Source of the DNA: Lentzea aerocolonigenes
GTDB lineage: Bacteria > Actinomycetota > Actinomycetes > Mycobacteriales > Pseudonocardiaceae
Length of the DNA: 64,000 nucleotides
Assembly: GCF_000974445.1 (NCBI RefSeq)
Contig: NZ_BBOJ01000035.1
Coordinates: 24,501 to 88,500, forward strand
Reading direction: 5' to 3'
This document shows positions 15,764 to 24,470 of the stretch, one piece after another. How positions within the stretch are numbered: the first letter of the stretch is position 1; each line of letters opens with the position of its first letter. The notes below the pieces were generated by a model. That model ran no database searches, was not told the DNA's origin, and was given only the letters and a program-made list of their open reading frames with translations. Both the position numbers and the translations under genes were made by a program.

Positions 15764-15769
15764 CTTCCG

Positions 15770-15960
15770 TGGTTCTACCGAAGACCGCTGGTTTTCTCCG
15801 CGAGGAGAACGAAGGCCCCGTTGCAACACGGGCGGCCCGCGCAGGGAGGACGAGGCTAGCTCTTGCAACGCCCCGTGCTGCTTGTGCGCGTGGGCGTTTC
15901 TGTTGTTTCGGGACCTTCTCGAAAGCTGGTGGTCTAACCCAGCCCAGAGAGGAGGCGATC
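15770..15960 (+). promoter_or_regulatory. Long 5' leader of rplJL, possible L10 autoregulatory leader
   Basis: About 190 untranslated bases separate the predicted start site from rplJ. The leader contains two related motifs, CCCCGTTGCAACACGGGCGG near 15815 and TTGCAACGCCCCGTG near 15865, and ends with the ribosome-binding site GAGAGGAGG. Leaders of rplJL bind the L10-L12 complex in other bacteria. That role here is inferred from position and length only. Confidence 0.4.
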
Positions 15961-16515
15961 ATGGCGAAGCCCAGCAAGGTTACGGCGGTCGCTGAGCTCG
16001 CGGACCAGTTCCGCAGCAGCTCGGCAGCGGTTGTCACCGAGTACCGTGGCCTCTCCATGGCGCAGCTCACCACGCTGCGTCGCGCTCTCGGCGCGGGCAC
16101 CAAGTACACCGTCGCGAAGAACACGCTGGTCAAGCTGGCCGCCGCGGACGCCGGCATCGAGGGCCTCGAGGCCCTTCTCGCCGGCCCGACCGCCATCGCG
16201 TTCGTCGAGGGCGAGCCCGTCGACGCCGCCAAGGCGATCCGCGACTTCGCGAAGGACAACAAGGCCCTGGTCATCAAGGGCGGCTACATGGATGGCCGCC
16301 CGCTCTCGGTCGACGAGGTCACCGCTATCGCGGACCTCGAGAGCCGTGAGGTGCTGCTCGCGAAGCTCGCGGGCGCGATGAAGGGCAACCTGGCCAAGGC
16401 CGCGGGTCTGTTCAACGCCCCGGCTTCCCAGGTCGCTCGCCTGGCTGCTGCCCTGCAGGAGAAGAAGGGCTCTGCGGCTCCCGCCGCCGAGGCCGACGCT
16501 CCCGCCGAAAGCTGA
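15961..16515 (+). CDS. rplJ: 50S ribosomal protein L10
   Basis: This 184-residue L10 starts at ATG 15961, 8 bases after an AGAGGAGG site. The conserved N-terminal domain includes VTEYRGLSMAQLTTLRRAL and YTVAKNTLVKLAA; the C-terminal helix that binds L7/L12 dimers ends the protein after an Ala-rich extension. L10 anchors the L7/L12 stalk on the 50S subunit and likely represses this operon. rplL follows 56 bases later. Confidence 0.97.
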   Translation: MAKPSKVTAVAELADQFRSSSAAVVTEYRGLSMAQLTTLRRALGAGTKYTVAKNTLVKLAAADAGIEGLEALLAGPTAIAFVEGEPVDAAKAIRDFAKDNKALVIKGGYMDGRPLSVDEVTAIADLESREVLLAKLAGAMKGNLAKAAGLFNAPASQVARLAAALQEKKGSAAPAAEADAPAES

Positions 16516-16571
16516 TCACCCGAAGACACACCCGACGCTTTCGCGCGGGAGATTAGAAAGGACCGCCGATC

Positions 16572-16958
16572 ATGGCGAAGCTCAGCACCGAAGAGCTGCT
16601 CGACGCGTTCAAGGAGATGACCCTCCTCGAGCTGTCGGACTTCGTGAAGCAGTTCGAGACGACCTTCGAGGTCACCGCCGCGGCGCCGGTCGCCGTCGCT
16701 GCCGCCGGCCCGGCCGGCCCGGCTGCCCCCGCCGAGGAGGAGAAGGACGAGTTCACCGTCGTCCTCGAGTCCGCCGGTGACAAGAAGATCCAGGTCATCA
16801 AGGTCGTCCGCGAGGTCGTCTCGGGCCTGGGCCTGAAGGAGGCCAAGGAGCTGGTCGAGTCCGCTCCGAAGCCGCTCCTGGAGAACGTGGCGAAGGACGT
16901 CGCCGACGCCGCCAAGGAGAAGCTCGAGGCTGCGGGCGCCAAGATCACCCTCAAGTGA
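16572..16958 (+). CDS. rplL: 50S ribosomal protein L7/L12
   Basis: This 128-residue stalk protein has the dimerisation N-terminal domain (MAKLSTEELLDAFKEMTLLEL), an Ala/Pro/Gly hinge, and the C-terminal factor-binding domain with KIQVIKVVREVVSGLGLKEAKELVE. It recruits translational GTPases. A GAAAGG site precedes ATG 16572. Two hairpin terminators follow. Confidence 0.98.
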   Translation: MAKLSTEELLDAFKEMTLLELSDFVKQFETTFEVTAAAPVAVAAAGPAGPAAPAEEEKDEFTVVLESAGDKKIQVIKVVREVVSGLGLKEAKELVESAPKPLLENVAKDVADAAKEKLEAAGAKITLK

Positions 16959-16961
16959 TCT

Positions 16962-16979
16962 GAGCCCCTCCGGGGGCTC
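16962..16979 (+). terminator. First hairpin after rplL
   Basis: GAGCCCC (16962-16968) pairs with GGGGCTC (16973-16979) around TCCG, immediately after the rplL stop. Confidence 0.7.
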
Positions 16980-17001
16980 GCGCTCTGCCTCGCAGTGCCT
17001 G

Positions 17002-17041
17002 AAACGGGCGTGCACCTTTCAACGGGGGTGCACGCCCGTTT
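17002..17041 (+). terminator. Strong terminator of rplJL
   Basis: A perfect 15-bp stem (17002-17016 with 17027-17041) is followed by TTGCAT. It separates the ribosomal operon from the MCE operon. Confidence 0.9.
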
Positions 17042-17094
17042 TGCATATCTGCTGCCGGGTGTGCCGCACATCACCCACACGTGTTTGCGAGCCT

Positions 17095-17143
17095 CACGCG
17101 GGGACCCCACGTACTGCATATGCGTACGCAGGGTCCCCGCGTG
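17095..17143. repeat. GC-rich palindrome upstream of the MCE operon
   Basis: CACGCGGGGACCC (17095-17107) is the exact complement of GGGTCCCCGCGTG (17131-17143). The centre is itself partly symmetric (CGTACTGCATATGCGTACG). Related palindromes occur at 28153-28241, just after the MCE operon, so the motif brackets that operon. It looks like a dispersed extragenic palindrome. Confidence 0.75.
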
Positions 17144-17309
17144 ACGTCTGGAACGGGTGGATGTGGCTGGTTTGGGGGTGTACGAACCGGCGGCGTTATC
17201 GGAACGCAACCGGCGTTAGGCCAACTGGTGAGTAACCTGCCGCGAACGAACTCGTTGCCCAGGTATGACGCCGGACACCGCGGCGTCTTGGGCGTGTGCG
17301 GAGGTGCGG

Positions 17310-18377
17310 ATGGGCGTCGAGGTGGTCGTCGAGGGTCTGACCAAGTCCTTCGGCAAGCAGACCATCTGGCAGGACGTGACGCTCACGTTGCCGCCCGGTG
17401 AGGTCAGCGTGATGCTCGGGCCATCGGGTACCGGCAAGAGCGTGTTCCTGAAGTCGCTGGTGGGGCTGCTCAAGCCGGAAAAAGGCAAGATCGTCATCAA
17501 CGGGACGGATCTCGTGCGGTGCTCCGAGCACAAGCTCTACGAGATTCGGAAGATGTTCGGCGTGCTGTTCCAGGACGGTGCGTTGTTCGGGTCGATGAAC
17601 CTGTACGACAACATCGCCTTTCCGTTGCGCGAGCACACCCGCAAGAGCGAGGCCGAGGTCAGGCGCATCGTCCTCGAGAAGATGGAGATGGTCGGTCTCG
17701 TCGGGGCTGAGAAGAAGCTTCCCGGTGAGATCTCCGGCGGTATGCGCAAGCGGGCCGGTTTGGCTCGGGCGCTCGTTCTCGACCCCGAGATCATTTTGTG
17801 CGACGAGCCGGACTCCGGGCTCGATCCGGTGCGCACGGCTTATCTGAGCCAGTTGCTCATCGATCTCAACGCGCAGATCGACGCGACGATTCTCATCGTC
17901 ACGCACAACATCAACATTGCCCGGACCGTACCGGACAACCTCGGCATGTTGTTCCGGCGGGAGCTCGTCATGTTCGGGCCCCGCGAGGTGCTGCTGACCA
18001 GTGACGAACCCGTTGTCGAGCAGTTCCTCAACGGGCGGCGGCTCGGGCCCATCGGCATGTCCGAGGAGAAGGACCAGGCCACGATGGCCGCCGAGCAGGC
18101 TCATGCGGACGCCGGGCACTCGGACGGGTCACCGGACGAGGACATGCGCGGGGTTGTGCCGCAGTTGGAGCCGACGCCCGGCCTGCCGTACCGGGACGCT
18201 GTCCGGCGGCGCAAGGACCGGGTCATGTCGATCATTCACCAGCTGCCGCACGAGGCTCAGCAGGGGATCATCGCCAGCCTGACGCCGGAGGAGCAGGCGC
18301 GGTACGGCGTGCACGCCGGGGCTCCCGTTCACGCACCCTCGCCCAGCCCCTGGCCTCGCCACGGCGGTGTGCTGTGA
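17310..18377 (+). CDS. mkl: MCE transporter ATP-binding protein (Mkl/MlaF-like)
   Basis: This 355-residue ABC ATPase starts at ATG 17310 (MGVEVVVEGLTKSFG), with GCGGAGGT upstream; an earlier in-frame ATG at 17265 lacks such a site. It has Walker A GPSGTGKS, the signature SGGMRKR, Walker B IILCDEPDSGLDP and the switch THN. The C-terminal ~100 residues beyond the core are a variable extension with ASLTPEEQARYG. It should power the MCE lipid importer by pairing with the two YrbE permeases encoded next. In M. tuberculosis the orthologue Mkl also lies between rplL and rpoB but without mce genes beside it. The stop overlaps the next start (GTGA). Confidence 0.93.
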   Translation: MGVEVVVEGLTKSFGKQTIWQDVTLTLPPGEVSVMLGPSGTGKSVFLKSLVGLLKPEKGKIVINGTDLVRCSEHKLYEIRKMFGVLFQDGALFGSMNLYDNIAFPLREHTRKSEAEVRRIVLEKMEMVGLVGAEKKLPGEISGGMRKRAGLARALVLDPEIILCDEPDSGLDPVRTAYLSQLLIDLNAQIDATILIVTHNINIARTVPDNLGMLFRRELVMFGPREVLLTSDEPVVEQFLNGRRLGPIGMSEEKDQATMAAEQAHADAGHSDGSPDEDMRGVVPQLEPTPGLPYRDAVRRRKDRVMSIIHQLPHEAQQGIIASLTPEEQARYGVHAGAPVHAPSPSPWPRHGGVL

Positions 18378-19159
18378 CTGCTCAGACGACTTTCCCCGGC
18401 GCCGGGGCGCTGCGGGAGACCGGGAAGCTGTGCCAGCTCGGCATCGACGTCGTGCGGACGTCGTTCCGCCGGCCGTTCCAGCTGCGGGAGTTCATCCAGC
18501 AGAGCTGGTTCATCGTCAGCGTCACGGTGCTGCCGACGGCCCTCGTCAGCATCCCGTTCGGCGCGGTCATCGCGTTGCAGCTCGGGTCCCTCACGCGGCA
18601 GATCGGTGCGCAGTCGTTCACCGGTGCGGCCAGCGTGCTCGCGATCATCCAGCAGGCCAGTCCGATCGTGACGGCGCTGCTCATCGCGGGTGCTGGTGGC
18701 TCGGCGATCTGTGCGGACCTCGGGTCGCGCAAGATCCGCGAAGAGATCGACGCGATGGAAGTGCTCGGTGTGAGCCCGATCCACCGGCTGGTCGTGCCTC
18801 GGGTGCTGGCCGCGATGCTCGTGTCCGTGCTGCTCAACGGCATGGTCAGCGTCGTCGGCGTGCTCGGTGGCTACTTCTTCAACGTGATCATGCAGGACGG
18901 CACGCCGGGTGCGTACCTCGCGAGCTTCAGCGCGCTGGCGCAGCTGCCCGACCTCTGGATCAGCGAGATCAAGGCGCTGATCTTCGGGTTCATCGCGGGC
19001 ATCGTGGCCGCGTACCGGGGGCTCAACCCGGCCGGTGGGCCGAAGGGCGTGGGTGACGCGGTGAACCAGGCCGTGGTCATCACGTTCCTGCTGCTGTTCT
19101 TCGTCAACTTCGTCCTCACCACGATCTACCTGCAGGTCGTGCCCGCGAAGGGGAGCTGA
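18374..19159 (+). CDS. yrbEA: MlaE/YrbE-type permease, subunit A
   Basis: This 261-residue membrane protein has five to six hydrophobic segments and the MlaE-family motif RKIREEIDAMEVLGVSP in its middle, followed by VPRVLAAM. It forms the transmembrane half of the MCE importer with the next gene product and Mkl. It starts at GTG 18374, overlapping the ATPase stop by 4 bases. The last residue codon region overlaps the start of the second permease by one base. Confidence 0.93.
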   Translation: MTAQTTFPGAGALRETGKLCQLGIDVVRTSFRRPFQLREFIQQSWFIVSVTVLPTALVSIPFGAVIALQLGSLTRQIGAQSFTGAASVLAIIQQASPIVTALLIAGAGGSAICADLGSRKIREEIDAMEVLGVSPIHRLVVPRVLAAMLVSVLLNGMVSVVGVLGGYFFNVIMQDGTPGAYLASFSALAQLPDLWISEIKALIFGFIAGIVAAYRGLNPAGGPKGVGDAVNQAVVITFLLLFFVNFVLTTIYLQVVPAKGS

Positions 19160-19968
19160 TGGCGAACAAGGCGTTGTCCACTCTGGACGGGTTCGGCGAC
19201 CAGCTGTCGTTTTACATCAAGGCGCTGGCGTGGACCCCTCGCGCGATCAAGCGGTACTCCAAGGAGACGATGCGGCTGCTGGCCGAGGTCAGCTTCGGCA
19301 GCGGCGCGCTCGCGGTCATCGGCGGCACGATCGGCGTGATGGTGGGACTGAGCGTCTTCACCGGCACGGTCGTCGGCCTGCAGGGCTTCACGGCCCTGAA
19401 CCAGATCGGCACGAGCGCGTTCGCCGGCTTCGTGAGCGCCTACTTCAACACCCGTGAGATCGCGCCGTTGGTGGCCGGCCTCGCTTTGAGCGCCACGGTC
19501 GGGTCCGGCTTCACGGCTCAGCTCGGCGCCATGCGGATCTCCGAGGAGATCGACGCGCTCGAGGTCATGGGCATCCCCAGCCTGCCGTTCCTCGTCACCA
19601 CGCGGATCATCGCCGGGTTCGTCGCGATCATCCCGCTGTACGTGATCGGCCTGCTGACCAGCTATCTCGCGGCCCGGACGATCACCGTCGAGTTCTACGG
19701 GCAGTCGGCAGGCACGTACGACCACTACTTCAACCTGTTCCTACCGCCGATCGACGTGCTCTGGTCGTTCGGCAAGGTGCTGGTCTTCGCGGTCGTGATC
19801 ATCATGACCCACTGCTACTACGGCTACCGCGCGTCCGGTGGTCCGGCGGGCGTCGGTGTGGCGGTCGGCCGCGCGGTGCGGACCGCGATCGTCACGACGG
19901 CGCTGCTCGACTTCTTCCTGAGCCTCGCGATCTGGGGTGCGACGACGACGGTGAGGATCGCGGGATGA
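19159..19968 (+). CDS. yrbEB: MlaE/YrbE-type permease, subunit B
   Basis: This 269-residue permease paralogue starts LSTLDGFGDQLSFYIKALAW, typical of YrbEB proteins. It carries the MlaE signature RISEEIDALEVMGIPSLPFL and four or more further hydrophobic helices, ending in a short tail after LSLAIWGATTTVRIAG. It should heterodimerise with YrbEA. ATG 19159 overlaps the previous stop (TGATG), and the 3' end overlaps mceA (ATGA), so the whole cluster is translationally chained. Confidence 0.93.
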   Translation: MANKALSTLDGFGDQLSFYIKALAWTPRAIKRYSKETMRLLAEVSFGSGALAVIGGTIGVMVGLSVFTGTVVGLQGFTALNQIGTSAFAGFVSAYFNTREIAPLVAGLALSATVGSGFTAQLGAMRISEEIDALEVMGIPSLPFLVTTRIIAGFVAIIPLYVIGLLTSYLAARTITVEFYGQSAGTYDHYFNLFLPPIDVLWSFGKVLVFAVVIIMTHCYYGYRASGGPAGVGVAVGRAVRTAIVTTALLDFFLSLAIWGATTTVRIAG

Positions 19969-21281
19969 GGAAACGCGTGCTGGGCATCGCCTTTCTTCTC
20001 GCGATCGCCATGTTCCTGTCGCTCACGGTGGCGCTGTACAAGGACGCCTTCAGCGACTACGTGAAGGTCACGCTCAAGACCGACCACATCGGCAACCAGC
20101 TGCAGACCGCGAGCGACGTCAAGGTGCGCGGCCTGATCGTCGGCTCGGTGAAGGCCATCCGCACCAGCGGTGACGGCGCCGAGCTGGAGCTGGCCCTGCT
20201 GCCGGACAAGGTCTCGCAGATCCCGTCCAACGTCAGCGCGCGCCTGCTGCCCAAGACGTTGTTCGGCGAGCGGTACGTGAACCTCGTGTTGCCGCAGCAG
20301 AAGAGCGCGGCCATCAAAGAGGGTGCGGTCATCGAGCAGGACCGGACCAGCAGCGCGATCGAGCTCGAACGCGTGCTGGACAACCTGATGCCCGTGCTCC
20401 AGTCGATCCAGCCGGAGAAGCTCGCGACCACGCTGACCGCGTTGTCGCAGGCGCTCGACGGCCGCGGCAAGCCCCTCGGTCAGACGCTGGTGTCGCTCGA
20501 CCAGTACCTCGGTGAGCTCAACCCGCAGCTCCCGGCGTTGAAGGAGAACATCTCCAAGCTCGCGGACGTCTCGAACGTCTACGCCGACGCCGCACCGGAC
20601 CTGTTGCAGGCGCTCAACGACATGACCACGACGACCAAGACCGTCGTCGAGCAGCGGGACAACCTGCTCGCGCTGTACGGGTCGCTGACCACGACGTCGC
20701 AGGACCTCACGAGCTTCGTCACGGTCAACAAGAACAACATCATCGGCCTCGCCGACACCAGCCGGCCGACGCTCGAGTTGCTCGCCAAGTACGCGCCCGA
20801 GTACCCGTGCCTGCTCAAGGGTCTCGCGGAGTTCGAGCCGGTCATCAGCAAGGCGTTCGGCGAGGGCACCAACGAGCCCGGCCTGCACATCACGCTGGAG
20901 ATCACGCAGAACCGCGGCAAGTACAAGCCGAACCTCGACGAGCCCGAGTACAGGGACAAGCGCGGTCCTCGCTGCTACGACATCGTGCCGAGGCCGAACC
21001 CGTTCCCGCAGTACCCGCCGGAGGGCCCGGTGCAGGACGGTTCCAGCTCGCCGCCGCCCGCACGCGTCGCGAACGACGGGATCCTGCCGCCCGCCAACGC
21101 CGGCAACACCTCGACGTCGTCCGCGCAGGACGTGCTGCGGCTCGCGAACTCGCCGGAGGAGGCCAGGTTGATCGCGGCCCTCTTCGGCCCGCGGATCGGC
21201 GTCGACCCGCAGGACATGCCCGGCTGGTCGAGCCTGCTGCTCGGACCGCTCGTGCGCGGAACGGAGGTGACCGTCAAGTGA
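19965..21281 (+). CDS. mceA: MCE-family protein A
   Basis: This 438-residue protein opens with a membrane anchor (~5-27, VLGIAFLLAIAMFLSLTVAL) followed by the MCE domain (~35-115), recognised by VKVRGLIVGSVKAI and LLPKTLFGERYVNLVLP. A long helical MCE-associated region (~120-300, with repeated Leu/Asp heptads) follows, then a Pro-rich C-terminus (NPFPQYPPEGPVQ...). MCE proteins form a periplasmic hexameric tube or needle that carries lipids or sterols towards the permease. It is the first of six paralogues in the operon, all overlapping by four bases. Confidence 0.93.
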   Translation: MRKRVLGIAFLLAIAMFLSLTVALYKDAFSDYVKVTLKTDHIGNQLQTASDVKVRGLIVGSVKAIRTSGDGAELELALLPDKVSQIPSNVSARLLPKTLFGERYVNLVLPQQKSAAIKEGAVIEQDRTSSAIELERVLDNLMPVLQSIQPEKLATTLTALSQALDGRGKPLGQTLVSLDQYLGELNPQLPALKENISKLADVSNVYADAAPDLLQALNDMTTTTKTVVEQRDNLLALYGSLTTTSQDLTSFVTVNKNNIIGLADTSRPTLELLAKYAPEYPCLLKGLAEFEPVISKAFGEGTNEPGLHITLEITQNRGKYKPNLDEPEYRDKRGPRCYDIVPRPNPFPQYPPEGPVQDGSSSPPPARVANDGILPPANAGNTSTSSAQDVLRLANSPEEARLIAALFGPRIGVDPQDMPGWSSLLLGPLVRGTEVTVK

Positions 21282-22309
21282 AGGGACTGCTCGCCCCGCT
21301 GCTCAAGCTGATCACCTTCGCGGTGGTCACGATCCTCGCCACGACGCTGCTCGCGGTGACCATCGCCAACGTGAACCTGGCCGGTGCCACCGACTACAAG
21401 GCCCAGTTCACCGACGTCACCGCGTTGAACGAGGGTGACGACGTCCGCATCGCCGGCGTCCGCGTCGGGCAGGTCGACTCGATCAAGGTCGTGGACCGCA
21501 AGACCGCGGAGGTCGCGTTCTCGATCAACGGCGAACGCAAGCTGCCCGGCTCGGTGACCGCGACGATCAAGTACCGCAACCTGGTGGGACAGCGGTACAT
21601 CGCGCTGGAGTCCGGCACCGGTGACACCCAGGCCGTGCTGCCAGAGGGCGGCACGATCCCGTTGGAGCGCACCAAGCCCGCGCTGGACCTGACGGTGTTG
21701 TTCAACGGCTTCAAGCCGCTGTTCCAGGCGCTGTCGCCGGACGACGTGAACAAGCTGTCGTTCGAGATCATCCAGGTGCTGCAGGGAGAAGGCAGCACGA
21801 TCGACAGCCTGCTGGAGCACACGGCGTCGCTGACCAGCACGCTGGCGAGCAAGGACAAGGTGATCGGCGAGGTCGTCGACAACCTCAACACCGCGCTCGA
21901 CACTGTGAACTCGCGCGACGAGGACTTCAACAACCTCGTGATCACGTTGCAGACGCTGGTGTCCGGGCTCGCGCAGGACCGCAAGCCGATCGGTGACGCG
22001 ATCACCGCGCTCGGCGACCTGACGAACGCCACCTCGGGTCTGCTGGAGCAGGGCCGGGAGCCGTTGAAGAACGACATCGCCCAGCTCGGGCTGGTCTCGA
22101 AGACGTTGGGCGACAACGAGGTGCTCGTCGACCGGATGTTGCAGCGGCTGCCGAACAAGCTGGAGACGATCACGCGGACCGCGACCTACGGCTCGTGGTT
22201 CAACTTCTTCCTGTGCGAGGCCGGCGGCCAGGTCGCCGTGCCGCCGGTCATCAACAACCCGATTCCGATCACGGCGCTGCCGGTGACACAACAGAGGTGC
22301 CGCCGATGA
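21278..22309 (+). CDS. mceB: MCE-family protein B
   Basis: This 343-residue protein starts at GTG 21278, overlapping the mceA stop by 4 bases. It has an N-terminal anchor helix (LKLITFAVVTILATTLLAVTIANV), the MCE domain with VRIAGVRVGQVDSIKV and IKYRNLVGQRYIALE (~45-115), a helical region, and a C-terminus with FNFFLCEAGG and a final RCRR. It should be one of six subunits of the lipid-carrying MCE assembly. Confidence 0.93.
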   Translation: MKGLLAPLLKLITFAVVTILATTLLAVTIANVNLAGATDYKAQFTDVTALNEGDDVRIAGVRVGQVDSIKVVDRKTAEVAFSINGERKLPGSVTATIKYRNLVGQRYIALESGTGDTQAVLPEGGTIPLERTKPALDLTVLFNGFKPLFQALSPDDVNKLSFEIIQVLQGEGSTIDSLLEHTASLTSTLASKDKVIGEVVDNLNTALDTVNSRDEDFNNLVITLQTLVSGLAQDRKPIGDAITALGDLTNATSGLLEQGREPLKNDIAQLGLVSKTLGDNEVLVDRMLQRLPNKLETITRTATYGSWFNFFLCEAGGQVAVPPVINNPIPITALPVTQQRCRR

Positions 22310-23307
22310 AGGAGCGCAACCCGATCAGGACCGGCGCGATCAGCCTGACGTTGATCGCCCTGCTGCTGCTCGCCGCCTTCTACTCCGACGACCTGCCGAT
22401 CGTCGGCGGCGGCACGAGCTACGCCGCGGACTTCAGCGAGGCCGCGGGGCTGGTGCCGGGCAACGAGGTCCGCGTCGCCGGCGTGAAGGTCGGCAAGGTC
22501 ACCAAGGTCAAGCTGAACGGCGACCGGGTGCGGGTGACGTTCAAGGTCAAGGACGCCTGGGTGGGCGACCGCACGACCGCGATGATCCGCATCAAGACGT
22601 TGCTGGGCCAGAAGTTCCTGGCGCTCGACCCGCAGGGCAGCGCGCCGCTCTCGCCGGGCAACCCGATCCCGAAGGAACGCACGCTCGCGCCGTACGACGT
22701 GAACGAGGCGTTCAACGGGCTCGCGACGACCGTCGGCCAGATCGACACCAAGCAGCTCGCGGACAGCTTCACGGTGCTGTCGGACACCTTCAAGAACTCG
22801 CCGGAGCACGTCCGCGGCGCGCTGGACGGCCTGTCCGCGCTGTCGAAGACGATCTCCTCGCGCGACGAGCAGCTCGCGAAGCTCCTGGACAACACCAGGC
22901 AGCTGACCAAGACGCTCGCCGACCGCAACGCGGAGTTCGAGAAGCTGCTCTCGGACGGCAACCTGCTGCTCGGTGAGCTGCGCAAGCGCCGTGAGGCGAT
23001 CAGCGCGCTGCTGACCGGCACCCGCGACCTGTCCCGTCAGCTCAGAGGTCTGGTGCAGGACAACCAGAACCAGCTCAAGCCCGCGCTGGAGCAGCTCGGC
23101 AGGGTCACCACGATCCTGCAGCGCAACCAGGACAACCTCGACCGCAGCCTCGCGCTGATGGCACCGTTCTACCGGGTGTTCGCGAACACCCTGGGCAACG
23201 GCCGTTGGTTCGACACCTACATCTGCGGTCTGCTGCCGCCTTCGGTGAACCTCGGCGTCGTCGGGTTCAACGAGGAAGGCTGCCTGCCTCCGGGGGTGCA
23301 GCGATGA
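22306..23307 (+). CDS. mceC: MCE-family protein C
   Basis: This 333-residue protein begins with NPIRTGAISLTLIALLLLAAFY (anchor) and an MCE domain with VRVAGVKVGKVTKVKL and IRIKTLLGQKFLALDP. A coiled helical region follows, rich in DxxL repeats, and the end contains FDTYICGLLPPSVNLG with a C-terminal cysteine pair. ATG 22306 overlaps mceB by 4 bases (ATGA). Confidence 0.93.
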   Translation: MKERNPIRTGAISLTLIALLLLAAFYSDDLPIVGGGTSYAADFSEAAGLVPGNEVRVAGVKVGKVTKVKLNGDRVRVTFKVKDAWVGDRTTAMIRIKTLLGQKFLALDPQGSAPLSPGNPIPKERTLAPYDVNEAFNGLATTVGQIDTKQLADSFTVLSDTFKNSPEHVRGALDGLSALSKTISSRDEQLAKLLDNTRQLTKTLADRNAEFEKLLSDGNLLLGELRKRREAISALLTGTRDLSRQLRGLVQDNQNQLKPALEQLGRVTTILQRNQDNLDRSLALMAPFYRVFANTLGNGRWFDTYICGLLPPSVNLGVVGFNEEGCLPPGVQR

Positions 23308-24470
23308 CCACCGCTGTCAACACGAAGACTGGCCGTTTCATCGCGATCGCGTGCGTGCTCGCGCTGGTCGTGACCGCTGCCCTGTGGTGGGTGTTCGCCG
23401 GGATGAACGGCCGCAAGGTCACCGCCCACTTCGCGGCGGCCGTCGGCGTCTACCCCGGTGGTGACGTGCGGGTGCTCGGTGTGAAGGTCGGCACCATCGA
23501 CGAGGTCACACCCGAGGGCAAGACGGTCAAGGTCGTCTTCACCCTCGACCGCGACGTCCGGATCCCCGAGAACGCGCAGGCCGTCGTGGTCTCGCCGAGC
23601 GTGGTCAGCGACCGGTACGTGCAGCTCGCGCCCGCCTACACCGGCGGGCCGACGATGGGCGACAACGCCGTGATCCCGCGCGAGCGCACCGCGACGCCGG
23701 TCGAGCTGGACGAGCTCTACCAGTCGCTGGACAAGCTCACGACCGCGCTGGGACCCAACGGGGCGAACGCCGACGGCGCGTTGGCGGACCTGCTCAACGC
23801 CGCGGCCAAGAACCTCGACGGCAACGGTCAGGCGCTCAACGACACGTTGAAGAACCTCGGCCAGGCCACGCGCACGCTGTCGGGGTCCAAAGAGGACCTG
23901 TTCGCCACCGTCGACAACCTGCAGAAGTTCACCGCGATGCTCGCGGCCAACGACAGCCAGGTGCGGGACTTCAACAAGCAGCTCGCGGACGTGTCGAAGA
24001 TGCTCGCCGACGAACGCGGCGACCTCGGTGCCGCGCTGAACGAGCTGGCGACCGCGCTGGGCCAGGTGCAGGGCTTCATCAAGGACAACCGCGAGGTGCT
24101 GAAGTCCAATGTGGACAAGCTCGCCTCGATCACGCAGGTGCTGGTGAACCAGCGCGCCGCGCTCGCGGAGACGCTCGACGTCGCCCCGCTCGCCTTGGGC
24201 AACCTGCAGAACTCCTACAACGCGGCGTCCGGCACGCTCGACACCCGCGCGAACATCAACGAGCTGAACCAGCCGCCGATCGTGCTGATCTGCAAGCTGG
24301 TCCAGCAGGCGACGCCGAACAACGTGCCGCAGGTGCTCGCGCAGACGTGCAAGCAGCTGGAGCCGATCCTGTCCGGCGCGGTGCCGCTGCCCACTCCGGC
24401 TCAGGCGATCTCCGACCTGAACGCGGGCAAGCTGCCGCTGCCCCTGCCCGTTGCGGGGGTGCCGCGGTGA
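23304..24470 (+). CDS. mceD: MCE-family protein D
   Basis: This 388-residue protein has an anchor at ~11-32 (FIAIACVLALVVTAALWWVFAG), an MCE domain containing VRVLGVKVGTIDEVTP and VVSPSVVSDRYVQLAP, and a long helical part with several NxxL(x)K heptads. The C-terminus is Pro/Leu-rich (PLPLPVAGVPR). Cysteines in VLICKLV and QTCKQLEPIL may form a disulfide. ATG 23304 overlaps mceC. Confidence 0.93.
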   Translation: MTTAVNTKTGRFIAIACVLALVVTAALWWVFAGMNGRKVTAHFAAAVGVYPGGDVRVLGVKVGTIDEVTPEGKTVKVVFTLDRDVRIPENAQAVVVSPSVVSDRYVQLAPAYTGGPTMGDNAVIPRERTATPVELDELYQSLDKLTTALGPNGANADGALADLLNAAAKNLDGNGQALNDTLKNLGQATRTLSGSKEDLFATVDNLQKFTAMLAANDSQVRDFNKQLADVSKMLADERGDLGAALNELATALGQVQGFIKDNREVLKSNVDKLASITQVLVNQRAALAETLDVAPLALGNLQNSYNAASGTLDTRANINELNQPPIVLICKLVQQATPNNVPQVLAQTCKQLEPILSGAVPLPTPAQAISDLNAGKLPLPLPVAGVPR